Shown here in pieces: positions 53,574-63,014 of a DNA stretch of 64,000 bases; position 1 is the first letter of the stretch; each line of letters begins with the position of its first letter. The position numbers and the translations under genes are program-made. The stretch comes from an uncultured Sphingopyxis sp. Its GTDB lineage: Bacteria; Pseudomonadota; Alphaproteobacteria; Sphingomonadales; Sphingomonadaceae. Location: NCBI RefSeq assembly GCF_900078365.1, contig NZ_LT598653.1, positions 620,001-684,000 of the forward strand, in the 5' to 3' direction. The notes under the pieces were generated by a model that was not told the DNA's origin, searched no databases, and worked only from the letters and a program-made list of their open reading frames with translations.

Positions 53574-54505
53574 CTTCCCGGCAACAGCGTCCATCCATCG
53601 CGGTCGCGGCGCACCTCGATTCCGAGCAGTGGTCCCAATTGCGCCACGCTGCTTTCGACGTCGAGATCGAGCTGGATCGTCGCGCTGACTCGTATATCCG
53701 CTGCTGCCGGTGAAACCGAAACAGGGGCGCCAAGTTCACGCGATAGGTCGGCCGCGACGTTTTGGAGGCGCTCATTCTCGTAATCGAGCCTGGGCGTTGC
53801 CCATCGGCCGATCGCCTCTTTCGCGATCGAATCCCGGACTATGCGGCCGCCGGTTACGACAATTCGCTCCCCGGGTCGCAGTTCCGCCTGGCTCTTCCCG
53901 CTCTGGAAAGCGACGGCTCCCTCGGCGACGGCGACTTCTGTCCGGCGGCCTTTCCGGCCGACGATGAAACGCGTTCCCAAATTATGGACCGTGCCACCAT
54001 CGAAGGTGACCTTGAACCGTGTGCGCTCGTCGTGAATGATGTCGAAAAGCGCTTCACCGGTGACGAGCTCTGCCGAACGCGGCAGGTCGGGGTCCAGCCG
54101 CATCCGGGTATCGCTGTTGAGGACGATCCGGCTCCCGTCTGCTAGCGAAATGTGCTTGCGCTGACCTTCGTGGGTCGCGACTTCATAAGCGCCGCGGGGG
54201 TGTAGCATGACGAAGGCGACAAGTGCCAATAGTGCCGCCGCTCCTGCCGCAAACACACCGGTTCGCCGCCGTCGCTCGGGCGGGCCTTCGGCCGGGTTGG
54301 CGTCGGAGACGAATTGCGGGGGATCGACGGCCAGGTCATCGGCAACCGCAGCGTCGAGCTCCATAAGCTGTTGATACAGGGCCGCGTGCGACGGGTCAGC
54401 CTCGAGCCATTCGATGAACTCGTCCCAATCGTCGAACAGGGGATCGCGCTGGCGGGTAAGCCAGTCGATTGCGGTATGCCGCGGATCGGGCCCATATTCA
54501 GCCAT
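53570..54505 (-). CDS. FecR family anti-sigma/sigma-regulator protein
   Basis: A 311-residue protein with the N-terminal DUF4880 cytoplasmic part (AIDWLTRQRDPLFDDWDEFI...ADPSHAALYQQL), one membrane helix (VFAAGAAALLALVAFVML), the FecR domain (HISLADGSRIVLNSDTRMRL, LVTGEALFDI, VHNLGTRFIV) and a C-terminal STN-like DUF4974 domain. It transmits the occupied-receptor signal to the ECF sigma factor. ATG 54505 has AAGGA upstream and overlaps the sigma gene's stop by 8 bases; ATG 54514 is less likely. Confidence 0.92.
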   Translation of the reverse strand: MAEYGPDPRHTAIDWLTRQRDPLFDDWDEFIEWLEADPSHAALYQQLMELDAAVADDLAVDPPQFVSDANPAEGPPERRRRTGVFAAGAAALLALVAFVMLHPRGAYEVATHEGQRKHISLADGSRIVLNSDTRMRLDPDLPRSAELVTGEALFDIIHDERTRFKVTFDGGTVHNLGTRFIVGRKGRRTEVAVAEGAVAFQSGKSQAELRPGERIVVTGGRIVRDSIAKEAIGRWATPRLDYENERLQNVAADLSRELGAPVSVSPAAADIRVSATIQLDLDVESSVAQLGPLLGIEVRRDRDGWTLLPGR

Positions 54506-55028
54506 CGTCTTCATCCTTCAACGACGCAATCGCTCGGTAGGCCCGCTGAATGTCCTTTTCCACCGCGCTCAGGCTGAGGTGATAGCGTTCCGCTATGGCA
54601 CGCTGGCTCAACCCGTCGATGCGAAAAAGAAAGAATATCTCCTGTACGCGGGTGCTGCACGCCGCAAGGTGGCGCCGCGCGCGGGCGACTTCCTCCTTAG
54701 CAGTGAGAGCCGCCTCAGCGGCGCTCGCCGCGCCGACCAAATGTGCCTCTCCCCAAGCTTCTTCACGTGCCGCATTTCGGGCGTCGGCCCGGTGGTCGTT
54801 GAGCATCAGGTTGTTTGCTGCCCGGTAGAGGTAGCTCAGGGGGTCGAAGACCGGTCCGGTCGGCTTCGATGCGATCCGAAGCCATAGTTCCTGCACGAGA
54901 TCCTCGGCTCCAGCCCCGGCGCCACGGGCGCGCAGGAAACGCAGAAGCCGATCCCGGTGCGCGAGATAGACGGCTTCCAGACCAGTGGCGGGTGCGGCAA
55001 CGGCTTCTGTCGAGGCATGCTCGGTCAT
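54498..55028 (-). CDS. FecI-like ECF sigma factor
   Basis: This 176-residue sigma factor has region 2 (LEAVYLAHRDRLLRFLRARG, GAEDLVQELWLRI, LYRAANNLMLNDHRA) and region 4 (QEIFFLFRIDGLSQRAIAERYHLSLSAVEKDIQRA). It is the FecI type with no C-terminal extension and differs from the ECF41 at 10.1 kb. It probably activates the downstream receptor gene and itself is controlled by FecR. ATG 55028 is chosen over the upstream ATG 55046. Confidence 0.93.
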   Translation of the reverse strand: MTEHASTEAVAAPATGLEAVYLAHRDRLLRFLRARGAGAGAEDLVQELWLRIASKPTGPVFDPLSYLYRAANNLMLNDHRADARNAAREEAWGEAHLVGAASAAEAALTAKEEVARARRHLAACSTRVQEIFFLFRIDGLSQRAIAERYHLSLSAVEKDIQRAYRAIASLKDEDDG

Positions 55029-55047
55029 GGCTTGCCCCCATCCCATT

Positions 55048-55591
55048 TCAGGTCATTTCGCCAAATACGCGAACGGCGAGGACAGGTCGCGGATCGAAAG
55101 TGGGCATCCCGTCGGCTTCCGGACGTCGCGGCGCGGCAGCCGAGAGGCAGAAAATTTCCGCGATCGCGACGGCGTCGAACAGGTCGGTTTGCGGTGCGTG
55201 AAAACGACGCCATTTTATAGTGTTACCGCTCGCGAACTCAACGATCGTCACCCCGCAAAATCGGGTGCGGTCGCCTATGCTGAGGCGCTCGTCTTTTGGC
55301 AAGTCTGCGAATATTCTTTCGCGTGGCTTTAGTAGCGCCACGAGCGCGTGGCCGGTATCGTTCCGTTCGTCCGGGGACAATATATTCTCTAGCGGCGCTA
55401 TCCTGCGTGCCGCCGCGAGCCGCGAGGCCCATGGTGCGGTCGAAGGCGCAGCGGCTGATCGCCACTGCGCCTTCGGGATATGAACCCACGAGGACCAGAT
55501 GCCCCGATTGATATGATGTGCAGGCGAAGCTGAGCCGGTTGTCCCGCAGCCAACCGGCCAGTCCGCGCGATGCGGAAATGCCGTCCTTCAA
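55048..55591 (-). pseudogene. Decayed TIGR03032/DUF4915-like gene (internal deletion plus frameshift)
   Basis: The first frame (from 55591) gives GLAGWLRDNRLSFACTSYQS, HLVLVGSYPEG and RCAFDRTMGLAA, which match the N-terminus of TIGR03032 proteins (WL...SLA.STYQ.GKL..IG...FDR.MGL). Around 55405-55425 the sense moves to another frame that reads RRIAPLENIL, then KPRERIFADLPKDE, CGVTIVEFASGNTIKWRRF and DLFDAVAI, matching their middle and C-terminus. About half of the usual ~350 residues is missing. Family identity is from memory of the pattern. It lies between the sigma gene and the autotransporter gene on the same strand. Confidence 0.6.
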
Positions 55592-55619
55592 ATCGGCACC
55601 CGTCGTTGCTTGCGCACCG

Positions 55620-58600
55620 TCAGAAGCCGATCCGGAAACCGATGCGACCGGTCAGCCCGTCGTAACCGCTTCCCAGTTCGCCTTGTCCTTCGGCAAAGGC
55701 CTCGAAGCCCGCCGCCGTGCGATAGGAGACACCGGCGCGCCCTTCGCCGAAGGTGCCGAGGCGGTCACCCTCGATCCGCTGGCTCTCGCCGGCGGTCACC
55801 GTCAGGCCATAATCGTCGCCGAAGATGCGAACCGCATTACCGCTGGCGTAGAGGGTCAACGCGTTGCCGTTCGCGAACTGGCTCGTGCCGCCGAACCGGG
55901 CACCGATGCGCGCCTTGACCTGCTTCGACTGCTCAAACTCAAGCCGCTGGTTTGCGGTGCCGAGGCTGTCGATGTCGCTCGCCGACCAACTCAGGCCGAC
56001 GGTCGGTTCGACGAACATGCCTGTGCTGCCGAAACGCATCCCGACTTCACCGTCGACGCCCCAGGTCGAGCCGCCAATGTCCTGCGTCGATGCGAAAGCC
56101 GAGGTCTCGAGTTCGACGTCATGATGGTCATATTTGACGAGCAGGTTCGCAAAGAGCCGTTCGCCGACATAATTTGCATAGATGCCGACGTTGGCGGTCG
56201 ACAGCTCGATCCGCTCGCCGCCGCCACGATAGCGCAGCTTCGACGTGGCGTAACCGCCGGTCAGGCCGAAACGCAGCGCGCCGGTTTCGCCGCCGCTTCC
56301 GAACAGGTCATAGCCGATCTGGCCACCCCGATGCCTCTGACGATAGTCGAGGTCGATCTCATCGTCGCCGTCGGCGGTGGACCAGTCGCGCGTCGCGCGG
56401 CCACCCTGCAGCGAGCCCCACAGGCGCGAAACCGCACCGAGATCGCCCATCAGCGCGTCGCGGCGCGACAGGCCTTGGGTGCGCCACACGTCGGCGCTCG
56501 CGTCCCACATATGATCGGCGGCCTGCAGCGCGCCGAGCTGGCGGAATGCCCCGGCGCCTGCGCGGCCGACTAGGCTGTAGCTTCCGTTCGCCGCATCATA
56601 GGTCAGCGCATAACGGACGAGGCCGATATCGCGCGTCGCCTCGGCGAGCGTGAAGGCATCGGCGGTCGATTGACCTTCGACCTCGACCAGCAGCACGCCT
56701 TTCGCTCCGGTTATTTTGGCTTCGGTCGGGTCGGTGGACAGCGCGATGGCGGTCGAACCAGAGGCGGACCCTTCGATCACGAGGCGGTCCGACGCGCGGC
56801 CGGCGCCATCGATATCGAGGCGCACGACCGCGTCGCCCCGACCGACATAGTCGCCAGCGATGGTCAGCACGTCGCCCGTCTTCTCGTTTCCAAGATCGAT
56901 CGCGCCGCTGTTCTCGAACCGTTCGAGGCCGTCGAGGCGGAGGTCGCCGCCCGCGCGAACAACGCCGCTGTTGCGCAGGATGTCGGTGCCGTCACCGAAA
57001 TCGCTATTTTTGGTCAGGACGAGCGACCCGCTGTTGTCGAAAAGGTCATCGCCGCCCGCGAAGCGGACCCCGCCGGTAATCGTGCCTCGGTTTTCGAACG
57101 CGATCGTTCCGTTCTCGACCCGAACCGCAAAGCCGTCGACGGCCTCGATCGTGCCGCGGTTGATGACGCGCGCGTCGCCTGCGAAGGCCGGGAAATTCGC
57201 CGGGGCGGCTACAAAGGCGGCATTGCCGATCCCTCCTCCCGCTGTTTCGTCTCCCGGATTGGGGCAGGGGTTCGGCGATCCGTCGCCCAAGTCGGGCAGC
57301 GCGCAGCGCGAGCCGACCGCATCGATAACCAGACCGTTCTGGCCGCCGAAAACATGCGCGCTCGCGCCGATTTCGATGGAGACATTTTGGCCCCGTGCCA
57401 CGACCGCGCTGGCGTCCTGCGAGCGAATGTTGCCGCGCAGATCGAGTGCGACATCCTCGATCATGTCGGTCTCGATCGCCGATCCCGACACGGCGCTGAC
57501 ATTGCCCGCGAGAATGGCGGCGTTGCCGAGGCCCCGCGCGCTGATGCCCATCGCCCCTTCGCCGCTGACGGCGACATTGGCGGCCCGGATGTCGATGTCG
57601 CCCCCCAAGGAAACGGGGTTATCGGGAGACGGTCCCGAGTAGAAGGAGACGAAGCGGGTGCGGGCCTGGATTCCGTGCGAACCTGCGCCCTCGGTCACGA
57701 TATTCTGCGCGTCGATCGAAACCTCGCCATCCTCGCCGATTGCGCGGATCCCGATCGCCCTGTCGCCGGAGGTCGCGACGTCGCCGGTCGCGCGGATTAC
57801 GGAGGCCGCGTAGCGGCTGGTGATCCAAAAAGCGTCCGAATTGGCCCCTTGGGTCGTTACCTTCCCGCTCGTCAGAACGAAATTCTCGCCGCCCGTCGTC
57901 GAACTCAATATGCCTGCCGACCAATCGCCCTTTGTGGTCAAGGCGCCGAGCACACGAATATCGTTTTCTTTCCCCGTCGCCATGATGCCGTACGACGTGT
58001 CGCCGGCCGTAGTGACCTCGCCGGCAATGATATTGGCTTCGCCTTTCATGGCCGAAACCGCGATAGCGTGCGCAACTTGCCCATCGGTGGAGATTTCAGC
58101 GACGCGAACATTGGCATTGCCCGCGGTAGATGCCGCCTCGGCGCCGCGCGCGAAATCGCCTTTGATGTGAATCGAGTCCGCCTCGGCAATCGCGTCGCCG
58201 GATCCGGAAACGGCAACGATACCCGCGCCATTTTCGGCGGTGAGCGATCCGACCTTTACGAAAGCGTTGCCGTTATTCGACGCCGCGACGATACCGCCGC
58301 TGCCTTCGCCCCTGAACGTCGCGGTTCCCACCGAAACATAGGCGGTTTCGGCAGCCGAGGCATTGACGCCGCTGCTCCCGGTCCCTTCGACGTTGAGATC
58401 GCCTATGTCGATTATTCCGACGCCCTGACTGTTCAGGACAATGCCGCTATTGTAATTGCCCGACAGATTGATCTGGCCGACGGAAACCGACGTCACGCCA
58501 TAGATCAATTGCCCCTCATATTCGATGCCGTTCGTGATGTTGGCGCCCCAGATATAGTCGCCGTGGCCCTCGATCTTATCGACCGCGATGATCGTATCGC

Positions 58601-59198
58601 CGCCCGAAACGACTTTGATCCCGTCCGATGCAAAGCCGTTGGTTGAGATACTTCCGGCATTGATGGATACGTTGCCGAGACCGCCCTGTTCGACGACGAT
58701 ACCGTTCGAATAATCGCCAACCGTACGTACCGACCCGACGTTGATCCGGGTCGATCCGAAAGGGGTTGCGGCGGTAATTCCGGCAGCCACTTCGCCTGGA
58801 GTGACAACTTCGGTCGAGACGCTCGCGAGGTCGATCACGATGTCGCCGTCGGCTTCGACGGCGGCTCCGGTCGCGTCGCGTGCGTTGATCGACGTCCCGG
58901 AGCCGTTGATGGCGACTGCGCCACCCGTCCCGAACCCGGAAATGGCGATGATTCCGGCTTCGCCGACTACGGGAGCCAGCGACAGGCCCTCCCCGAGATT
59001 CAGCGTGATATTGCCCGCTGCGTCATATCGAATGCCCTCGGGGTAGGTAGCGCCGTCCGACGGGCAGAAGACTTGCCCATCGATCAGCGGTCCGCAGGCG
59101 TTTTGCTGTTGGGCCGCGGCCGAATTCGCCCACAGCAGCGTAGCAATTGCCCCGATGCTGGTCGTCGCAAGAATGCGGCGTGTGCGGCTGGAAATCAT
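55620..59198 (-). CDS. Autotransporter (type Va) with ~26-residue repeat passenger
   Basis: A 1192-residue protein: signal peptide ending ANSAAAQ, an N-terminal Cys pair (NACGPLIDGQVFC), a passenger of about fifteen degenerate ~26-residue repeats (about 150-575) of the form T-x-GD-x-S-x-GI-x-A...G-x-A-x-I-x-AG, and a second beta-helical part with NRGTI/NSG repeats typical of autotransporters. The C-terminal barrel domain (about 925-1192: LWGSLQGGRATRDW) ends GRIGFRIGF. It is probably surface-exposed or released; no catalytic motif was seen. It is last to the right of the minus-strand block. Confidence 0.9.
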   Translation of the reverse strand: MISSRTRRILATTSIGAIATLLWANSAAAQQQNACGPLIDGQVFCPSDGATYPEGIRYDAAGNITLNLGEGLSLAPVVGEAGIIAISGFGTGGAVAINGSGTSINARDATGAAVEADGDIVIDLASVSTEVVTPGEVAAGITAATPFGSTRINVGSVRTVGDYSNGIVVEQGGLGNVSINAGSISTNGFASDGIKVVSGGDTIIAVDKIEGHGDYIWGANITNGIEYEGQLIYGVTSVSVGQINLSGNYNSGIVLNSQGVGIIDIGDLNVEGTGSSGVNASAAETAYVSVGTATFRGEGSGGIVAASNNGNAFVKVGSLTAENGAGIVAVSGSGDAIAEADSIHIKGDFARGAEAASTAGNANVRVAEISTDGQVAHAIAVSAMKGEANIIAGEVTTAGDTSYGIMATGKENDIRVLGALTTKGDWSAGILSSTTGGENFVLTSGKVTTQGANSDAFWITSRYAASVIRATGDVATSGDRAIGIRAIGEDGEVSIDAQNIVTEGAGSHGIQARTRFVSFYSGPSPDNPVSLGGDIDIRAANVAVSGEGAMGISARGLGNAAILAGNVSAVSGSAIETDMIEDVALDLRGNIRSQDASAVVARGQNVSIEIGASAHVFGGQNGLVIDAVGSRCALPDLGDGSPNPCPNPGDETAGGGIGNAAFVAAPANFPAFAGDARVINRGTIEAVDGFAVRVENGTIAFENRGTITGGVRFAGGDDLFDNSGSLVLTKNSDFGDGTDILRNSGVVRAGGDLRLDGLERFENSGAIDLGNEKTGDVLTIAGDYVGRGDAVVRLDIDGAGRASDRLVIEGSASGSTAIALSTDPTEAKITGAKGVLLVEVEGQSTADAFTLAEATRDIGLVRYALTYDAANGSYSLVGRAGAGAFRQLGALQAADHMWDASADVWRTQGLSRRDALMGDLGAVSRLWGSLQGGRATRDWSTADGDDEIDLDYRQRHRGGQIGYDLFGSGGETGALRFGLTGGYATSKLRYRGGGERIELSTANVGIYANYVGERLFANLLVKYDHHDVELETSAFASTQDIGGSTWGVDGEVGMRFGSTGMFVEPTVGLSWSASDIDSLGTANQRLEFEQSKQVKARIGARFGGTSQFANGNALTLYASGNAVRIFGDDYGLTVTAGESQRIEGDRLGTFGEGRAGVSYRTAAGFEAFAEGQGELGSGYDGLTGRIGFRIGF

Positions 59199-59327
59199 CT
59201 CTCATCCCTTTCTGTTTTTCAGCGCGAGCTGAAGGTTTGAAAGGGAGACACCGCCGCTTGTGCGCACCCGCACATGAGCGGAAATTTTTTTCAGCTGCGG
59301 TCGAAGATTAATGCTCAGCCGGGGTGC

Positions 59328-59399
59328 GATGCACCGAGCCGTCTATAGGCGTGCGACCAAAGGATAGGTCGGTTCGATCCTTGGCACGATGCACAAGCC
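59328..59399. promoter_or_regulatory. Direct and inverted repeats between the autotransporter and hydrolase genes
   Basis: GATGCACCGAGCC (59328-59340) and GATGCACAAGCC (59388-59399) are direct repeats exactly 60 bases apart. They enclose the inverted repeat CCAAAGGAT / ATCCTTGG (about 59357-59383, one-base bulge). In a 288-base divergent intergenic region this looks like an operator area; the regulator is unknown. Confidence 0.45.
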
Positions 59400-59486
59400 G
59401 GTCTCCAAGACGCAATATGCACATGTCCGGTCCTCGCGTCGGGGATCTGGATCTTGCGGCAACGTCGGCCAGTCAGGGGATATCAT

Positions 59487-60458
59487 ATGGCGATTTTGGA
59501 AGACTTCATGCTCAACCGCCGGTCATTTGTCGCGGCTGGTGGCGCTGTGGCGATCGCGAGCAGCCTCAATTGGCCGAGCTCGGCCCTCGGCGCACCTCTC
59601 CCTTCCGCAAATCAAGGAGCACATCCGATGAATTTCATTACCGCAGCCGAAGGCGTGCAGATTTTCTACAAGGATTGGGGGCCGCGCGACGCGCAGCCGC
59701 TCGTCTTCCATCACGGCTGGCCGCTGACCGCCGACGAATGGGACAACCAGCTCCTCTTCTTCCTGTCGCAAGGCTACCGCGTGATCGCGCACGACCGGCG
59801 CGGCCATGGCCGCTCGACCCAGACCGATATCGGAAACGACATGGACACCTATGCCGCCGATGTCGCCGCGCTGGTTGCGGCGCTGGACCTCAAGGGCGCG
59901 GTGCATATCGGCCATTCGACCGGCGGCGGCGAAGCCGCACATTATGCCGCGCGCGCCAAGCCGGGCACGGTTTCGAAACTGGTCCTCGTCGGCGCCGTGC
60001 CGCCGGTGATGGTGAAGAAGGCGAGCAACCCGGGCGGACTGCCGATCGACGTCTTCGACGGGTTCCGCAAGGCGCTCGCCGCCGATCGCTCGCAATTCTA
60101 TATCGATATCGCTTCGGGACCCTTCTACGGCTTCAACCGTGACAGCGCGAAGATCAGCAAGGGCCTGATCCAGAATTGGTGGCGTCAGGGCATGGTCGGC
60201 AGCGCCAAGGCGCATTACGACTGCATCAAGGCGTTTTCCGAAACCGACTTCACCGAAGATCTGAAAAAGATCGCGGTGCCGACGCTCGTCATGCACGGCA
60301 CCGACGACCAGGTCGTTCCCTATGCGGACTCGGCGCCGCTGTCGGCGAAGCTGCTCACGAAGGGCGTGCTCAAGACCTACGAAGGCTATCCGCACGGCAT
60401 GGCCGCTGTTCACGCGGATGTCATCAACAAGGATATGCTCGCCTTCATTCGCGGATAA
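59487..60458 (+). CDS. Alpha/beta hydrolase (non-heme chloroperoxidase/arylesterase-like) with Tat-type leader
   Basis: This 323-residue protein begins with a twin-arginine-type leader (LNRRSFVAAGGAVAIASS), then an alpha/beta hydrolase close to non-heme chloroperoxidases and aryl esterases (GVQIFYKDWG, FHHGWPL). It has the nucleophile S144 (GHSTGGG), Asp in HGTDDQVVP (273-274) and H303 (YPHGMAAVH). Start candidates are ATG 59487 (AGGGGAT site) and ATG 59508. A strong AAGGAG also precedes the in-frame ATG 59628, where family members normally begin. It heads the detoxification set. Confidence 0.88.
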   Translation: MAILEDFMLNRRSFVAAGGAVAIASSLNWPSSALGAPLPSANQGAHPMNFITAAEGVQIFYKDWGPRDAQPLVFHHGWPLTADEWDNQLLFFLSQGYRVIAHDRRGHGRSTQTDIGNDMDTYAADVAALVAALDLKGAVHIGHSTGGGEAAHYAARAKPGTVSKLVLVGAVPPVMVKKASNPGGLPIDVFDGFRKALAADRSQFYIDIASGPFYGFNRDSAKISKGLIQNWWRQGMVGSAKAHYDCIKAFSETDFTEDLKKIAVPTLVMHGTDDQVVPYADSAPLSAKLLTKGVLKTYEGYPHGMAAVHADVINKDMLAFIRG

Positions 60459-60590
60459 GGGCGCGCGGCCGGGGCGGGATGTTTTTCGCCTCGGCCGCCC
60501 TGCGCTCCGGAGCTGGTCGCGGGCTCCTCTTCTCAACCCAAAGAATCACCGCTCAAGCGATTGCGGCGACTAACGCTACCGGAGGCGTCC

Positions 60591-61295
60591 ATGGGACAAT
60601 ATGTCGATATCGAGCTCGATGGCGGATCAATCCGCGCTTTCGTCGAGCATCCGCCTTCCGGCAAGGGGCCGGTCGTCGTCGTCCTGCACGAGGTTTTCGG
60701 CCTGAACGCCGACATGCGCGCGAGCTGTCGAGAGTTGGCCGACCAGGGTTTTCTGGCTGTCGTTCCCGAACTTTTCTGGCGACAGGAGCGCGGCGTGGAT
60801 CTGTCGCCGCGGACGCCGGCCGACGTCGACAAGGCGATCGCGCTATATGAAATCTACGATCGCGACCAAGGGGCCGAGGATATCGCGGATGTCATGGAAT
60901 TCGCCGCGACGATTCCCGGCGCTTCGGGAAAGGTGGGGTTAGTCGGCTACTGTCTCGGCGGTTTGATGGCCTATCTCGTCAGCGCGCGCCACGGTGCGGA
61001 TGCTGCCGTTGCCTATTATCCGGGGATGGCCGAGAATTATCTCTCGGAAGCGGACAAGATCCAAAGCCCCTTGATGATTCATCTCGGCGGCGATGACGAA
61101 TATATTTCACAAGGGGCGCAAAGGTCGGTGAGCGCCGCCGTTGCTGCGAACCCTGCCGTGCTGATCCATGCTTATCCCGGATGCGGACATGCGTTCGCGC
61201 GGCATTCGGGCGAACGCTACGACGCTGATGCCGCGGCCCTCGCCAACGCCCGCACCTGGCGCTTCCTGAAAGACAAACTGCTCGCCCAGGCTTGA
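60591..61295 (+). CDS. Dienelactone hydrolase family protein
   Basis: A 234-residue alpha/beta hydrolase with the dienelactone hydrolase triad: C121 (GYCLGG), D168/D169 (GGDDEY), H200 (CGHAF), plus E34 (LHEVFGLN), which controls the cysteine. It could act on dienelactones from chloroaromatic breakdown or other lactones and esters. ATG 60591 has GGAGGCG upstream. It follows the chloroperoxidase-like gene by 132 bases on the same strand. Confidence 0.9.
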   Translation: MGQYVDIELDGGSIRAFVEHPPSGKGPVVVVLHEVFGLNADMRASCRELADQGFLAVVPELFWRQERGVDLSPRTPADVDKAIALYEIYDRDQGAEDIADVMEFAATIPGASGKVGLVGYCLGGLMAYLVSARHGADAAVAYYPGMAENYLSEADKIQSPLMIHLGGDDEYISQGAQRSVSAAVAANPAVLIHAYPGCGHAFARHSGERYDADAAALANARTWRFLKDKLLAQA

Positions 61296-61389
61296 TTTCC
61301 GGCGGGCATCCTGGGTTCCGGAAATGCGCCGAGGGCCTTGCCGCCAGCGGAACGAACCCGCTTCTCTCTCCCATCGAATGGAACATGAT

Positions 61390-62832
61390 ATGACTGACAC
61401 CGATCGCCGCATGACGCTCGCCAACGGTGCTCCCGTTGTGGACAATCTCAACATCAAGACCGCCGGACCGCGCGGTCCGGCGCTGCTTGATGATATTTGG
61501 CTCATTGAAAAGCTTGCGCATTTCGACCGTGAGGTGATCCCAGAACGGCGGATGCATGCCAAGGGCTGGGGCGCATACGGCAGCTTCACCGTCACCCACG
61601 ATATCAGCCGCTACACGAAGGCGAAGATCTTTTCCGATATCGGGAAGAAGACCGACCTGTTCATGCGCTTTTCGACCGTCGCGGGCGAGCGCGGCGCCGC
61701 CGATGCCGAGCGCGACATCCGCGGTTTCGCAGTCAAATTCTATACCGAGGAGGGCAATTGGGACATGGTCGGCAACAATACGCCGGTCTTCTTTTTCCGC
61801 GACCCGCTGCGTTTTCCCGACCTCAACCATGCGATCAAGCGCGATCCGCGCACCGGTTTGCGCTCGGCCGACAGCAATTGGGACTTCTGGACCCTGCTTC
61901 CCGAAGCTTTGCACCAGGTCACCATCGTGATGTCCGATCGCGGCATCCCGAGGAGCCTGCGCCACATGCACGGCTTTGGCAGCCACACCTATTCGATGAT
62001 CAATGCCGAGGGCGAGCGCGTGTGGGTCAAGTTTCACTTCCGCACCCAGCAGGGGATCGAGAATCTCAGCGACGCGGATGCCGCCGCGCTGATCGCCGGC
62101 GATCGCGAAAGCCACGGCCGCGACCTCCTCGACGCCATCGACAGCGGCAATTTCCCCAAATGGACGCTCTTCATCCAGGTGATGACCGAGGAGCAGGCGC
62201 ACACGCACAAGCACAACCCGTTCGACCTGACCAAGGTCTGGCCCAAGGGCGACTATCCGCTGATCGAGGTCGGCGAGTTGGAGCTCGATCGCTATCCCGA
62301 CAATTTCTTTGCCGAGGTCGAGCAGGCGGCCTTCTCGCCGTCGAACGTCGTGCCCGGGATCGGCTTCTCTCCGGACAAGATGCTGCAGGCGCGGCTCTTC
62401 TCCTATCCCGACGCGGCCCGTTACCGCCTCGGGGTCAATCACAACCATATCCCGGTCAACGCGCCGCGCTGCCCCTATCACAGCTATCACCGCGACGGTG
62501 CTATGCGCACCGACGGAAATCTGGGCGCGACGCCGAGCTATTGGCCGAACAGCAAGGGCGAATGGATGGGCGACGACCCCGCGCTCGTCGAACCGCCGCT
62601 GGTACTCGAAGGCGCCGCGGCCCATTGGGACCACCGTGTCGACGAGGATCATTATGAACAGCCGGGCGACCTGTTCCGGCTCATGTCACCCGAGCAGCAG
62701 CAACTGCTGTTCGACAACACGGCGCGCGCGATGGGCGACGCGCGGGTCGAGGTGAAGCGGCGCCATGTCGCAAACTGCACCCGCGCCGATCCGGCCTATG
62801 GGGCAGGGGTTGCGAAGGCATTGGGGGTTTAG
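61390..62832 (+). CDS. Monofunctional heme catalase (small-subunit, clade 3-like)
   Basis: A 480-residue catalase with the distal H56 (RRMHAKGWGAYG), N129 (DMVGNNTPVFFFRDP), the FMRFSTVAGERG segment and the proximal heme-ligand Tyr region ARLFSYPDAARYRLG. Its length fits small-subunit catalases. Two-electron dismutation of hydrogen peroxide is expected. ATG 61390 is chosen; ATG 61378 is an alternative. It is unrelated in sequence to the KatG at 31.6 kb. Confidence 0.96.
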   Translation: MTDTDRRMTLANGAPVVDNLNIKTAGPRGPALLDDIWLIEKLAHFDREVIPERRMHAKGWGAYGSFTVTHDISRYTKAKIFSDIGKKTDLFMRFSTVAGERGAADAERDIRGFAVKFYTEEGNWDMVGNNTPVFFFRDPLRFPDLNHAIKRDPRTGLRSADSNWDFWTLLPEALHQVTIVMSDRGIPRSLRHMHGFGSHTYSMINAEGERVWVKFHFRTQQGIENLSDADAAALIAGDRESHGRDLLDAIDSGNFPKWTLFIQVMTEEQAHTHKHNPFDLTKVWPKGDYPLIEVGELELDRYPDNFFAEVEQAAFSPSNVVPGIGFSPDKMLQARLFSYPDAARYRLGVNHNHIPVNAPRCPYHSYHRDGAMRTDGNLGATPSYWPNSKGEWMGDDPALVEPPLVLEGAAAHWDHRVDEDHYEQPGDLFRLMSPEQQQLLFDNTARAMGDARVEVKRRHVANCTRADPAYGAGVAKALGV

Positions 62833-63014
62833 AGTGAAGGGAGAGGCACCGAACGGGCACGCCGCCCTTTGGTGTCCTCCTTCGGAAATTCACTTCCCGC
62901 GCGCCGCGTCCATTCGCCGCTTGCCTATACGCGAGCGGGAGCCGACCTGATCTTTGGTAGAATTCCACGGCGTGCCAAAGCCTTCTAATCTCCATACTTT
63001 TGAAAGGGCGGAAG

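Noticed and set aside
55238..55591. The two minus-strand frames at 55.0-55.6 kb as separate small genes
   Set aside because: Read together they match the two ends of one family across a frameshift, so a decayed single gene explains them better.
56670..58646. 650-codon plus-strand frame opposite the autotransporter gene
   Set aside because: It mirrors the repetitive passenger sequence and has no domain or credible ribosome binding site.
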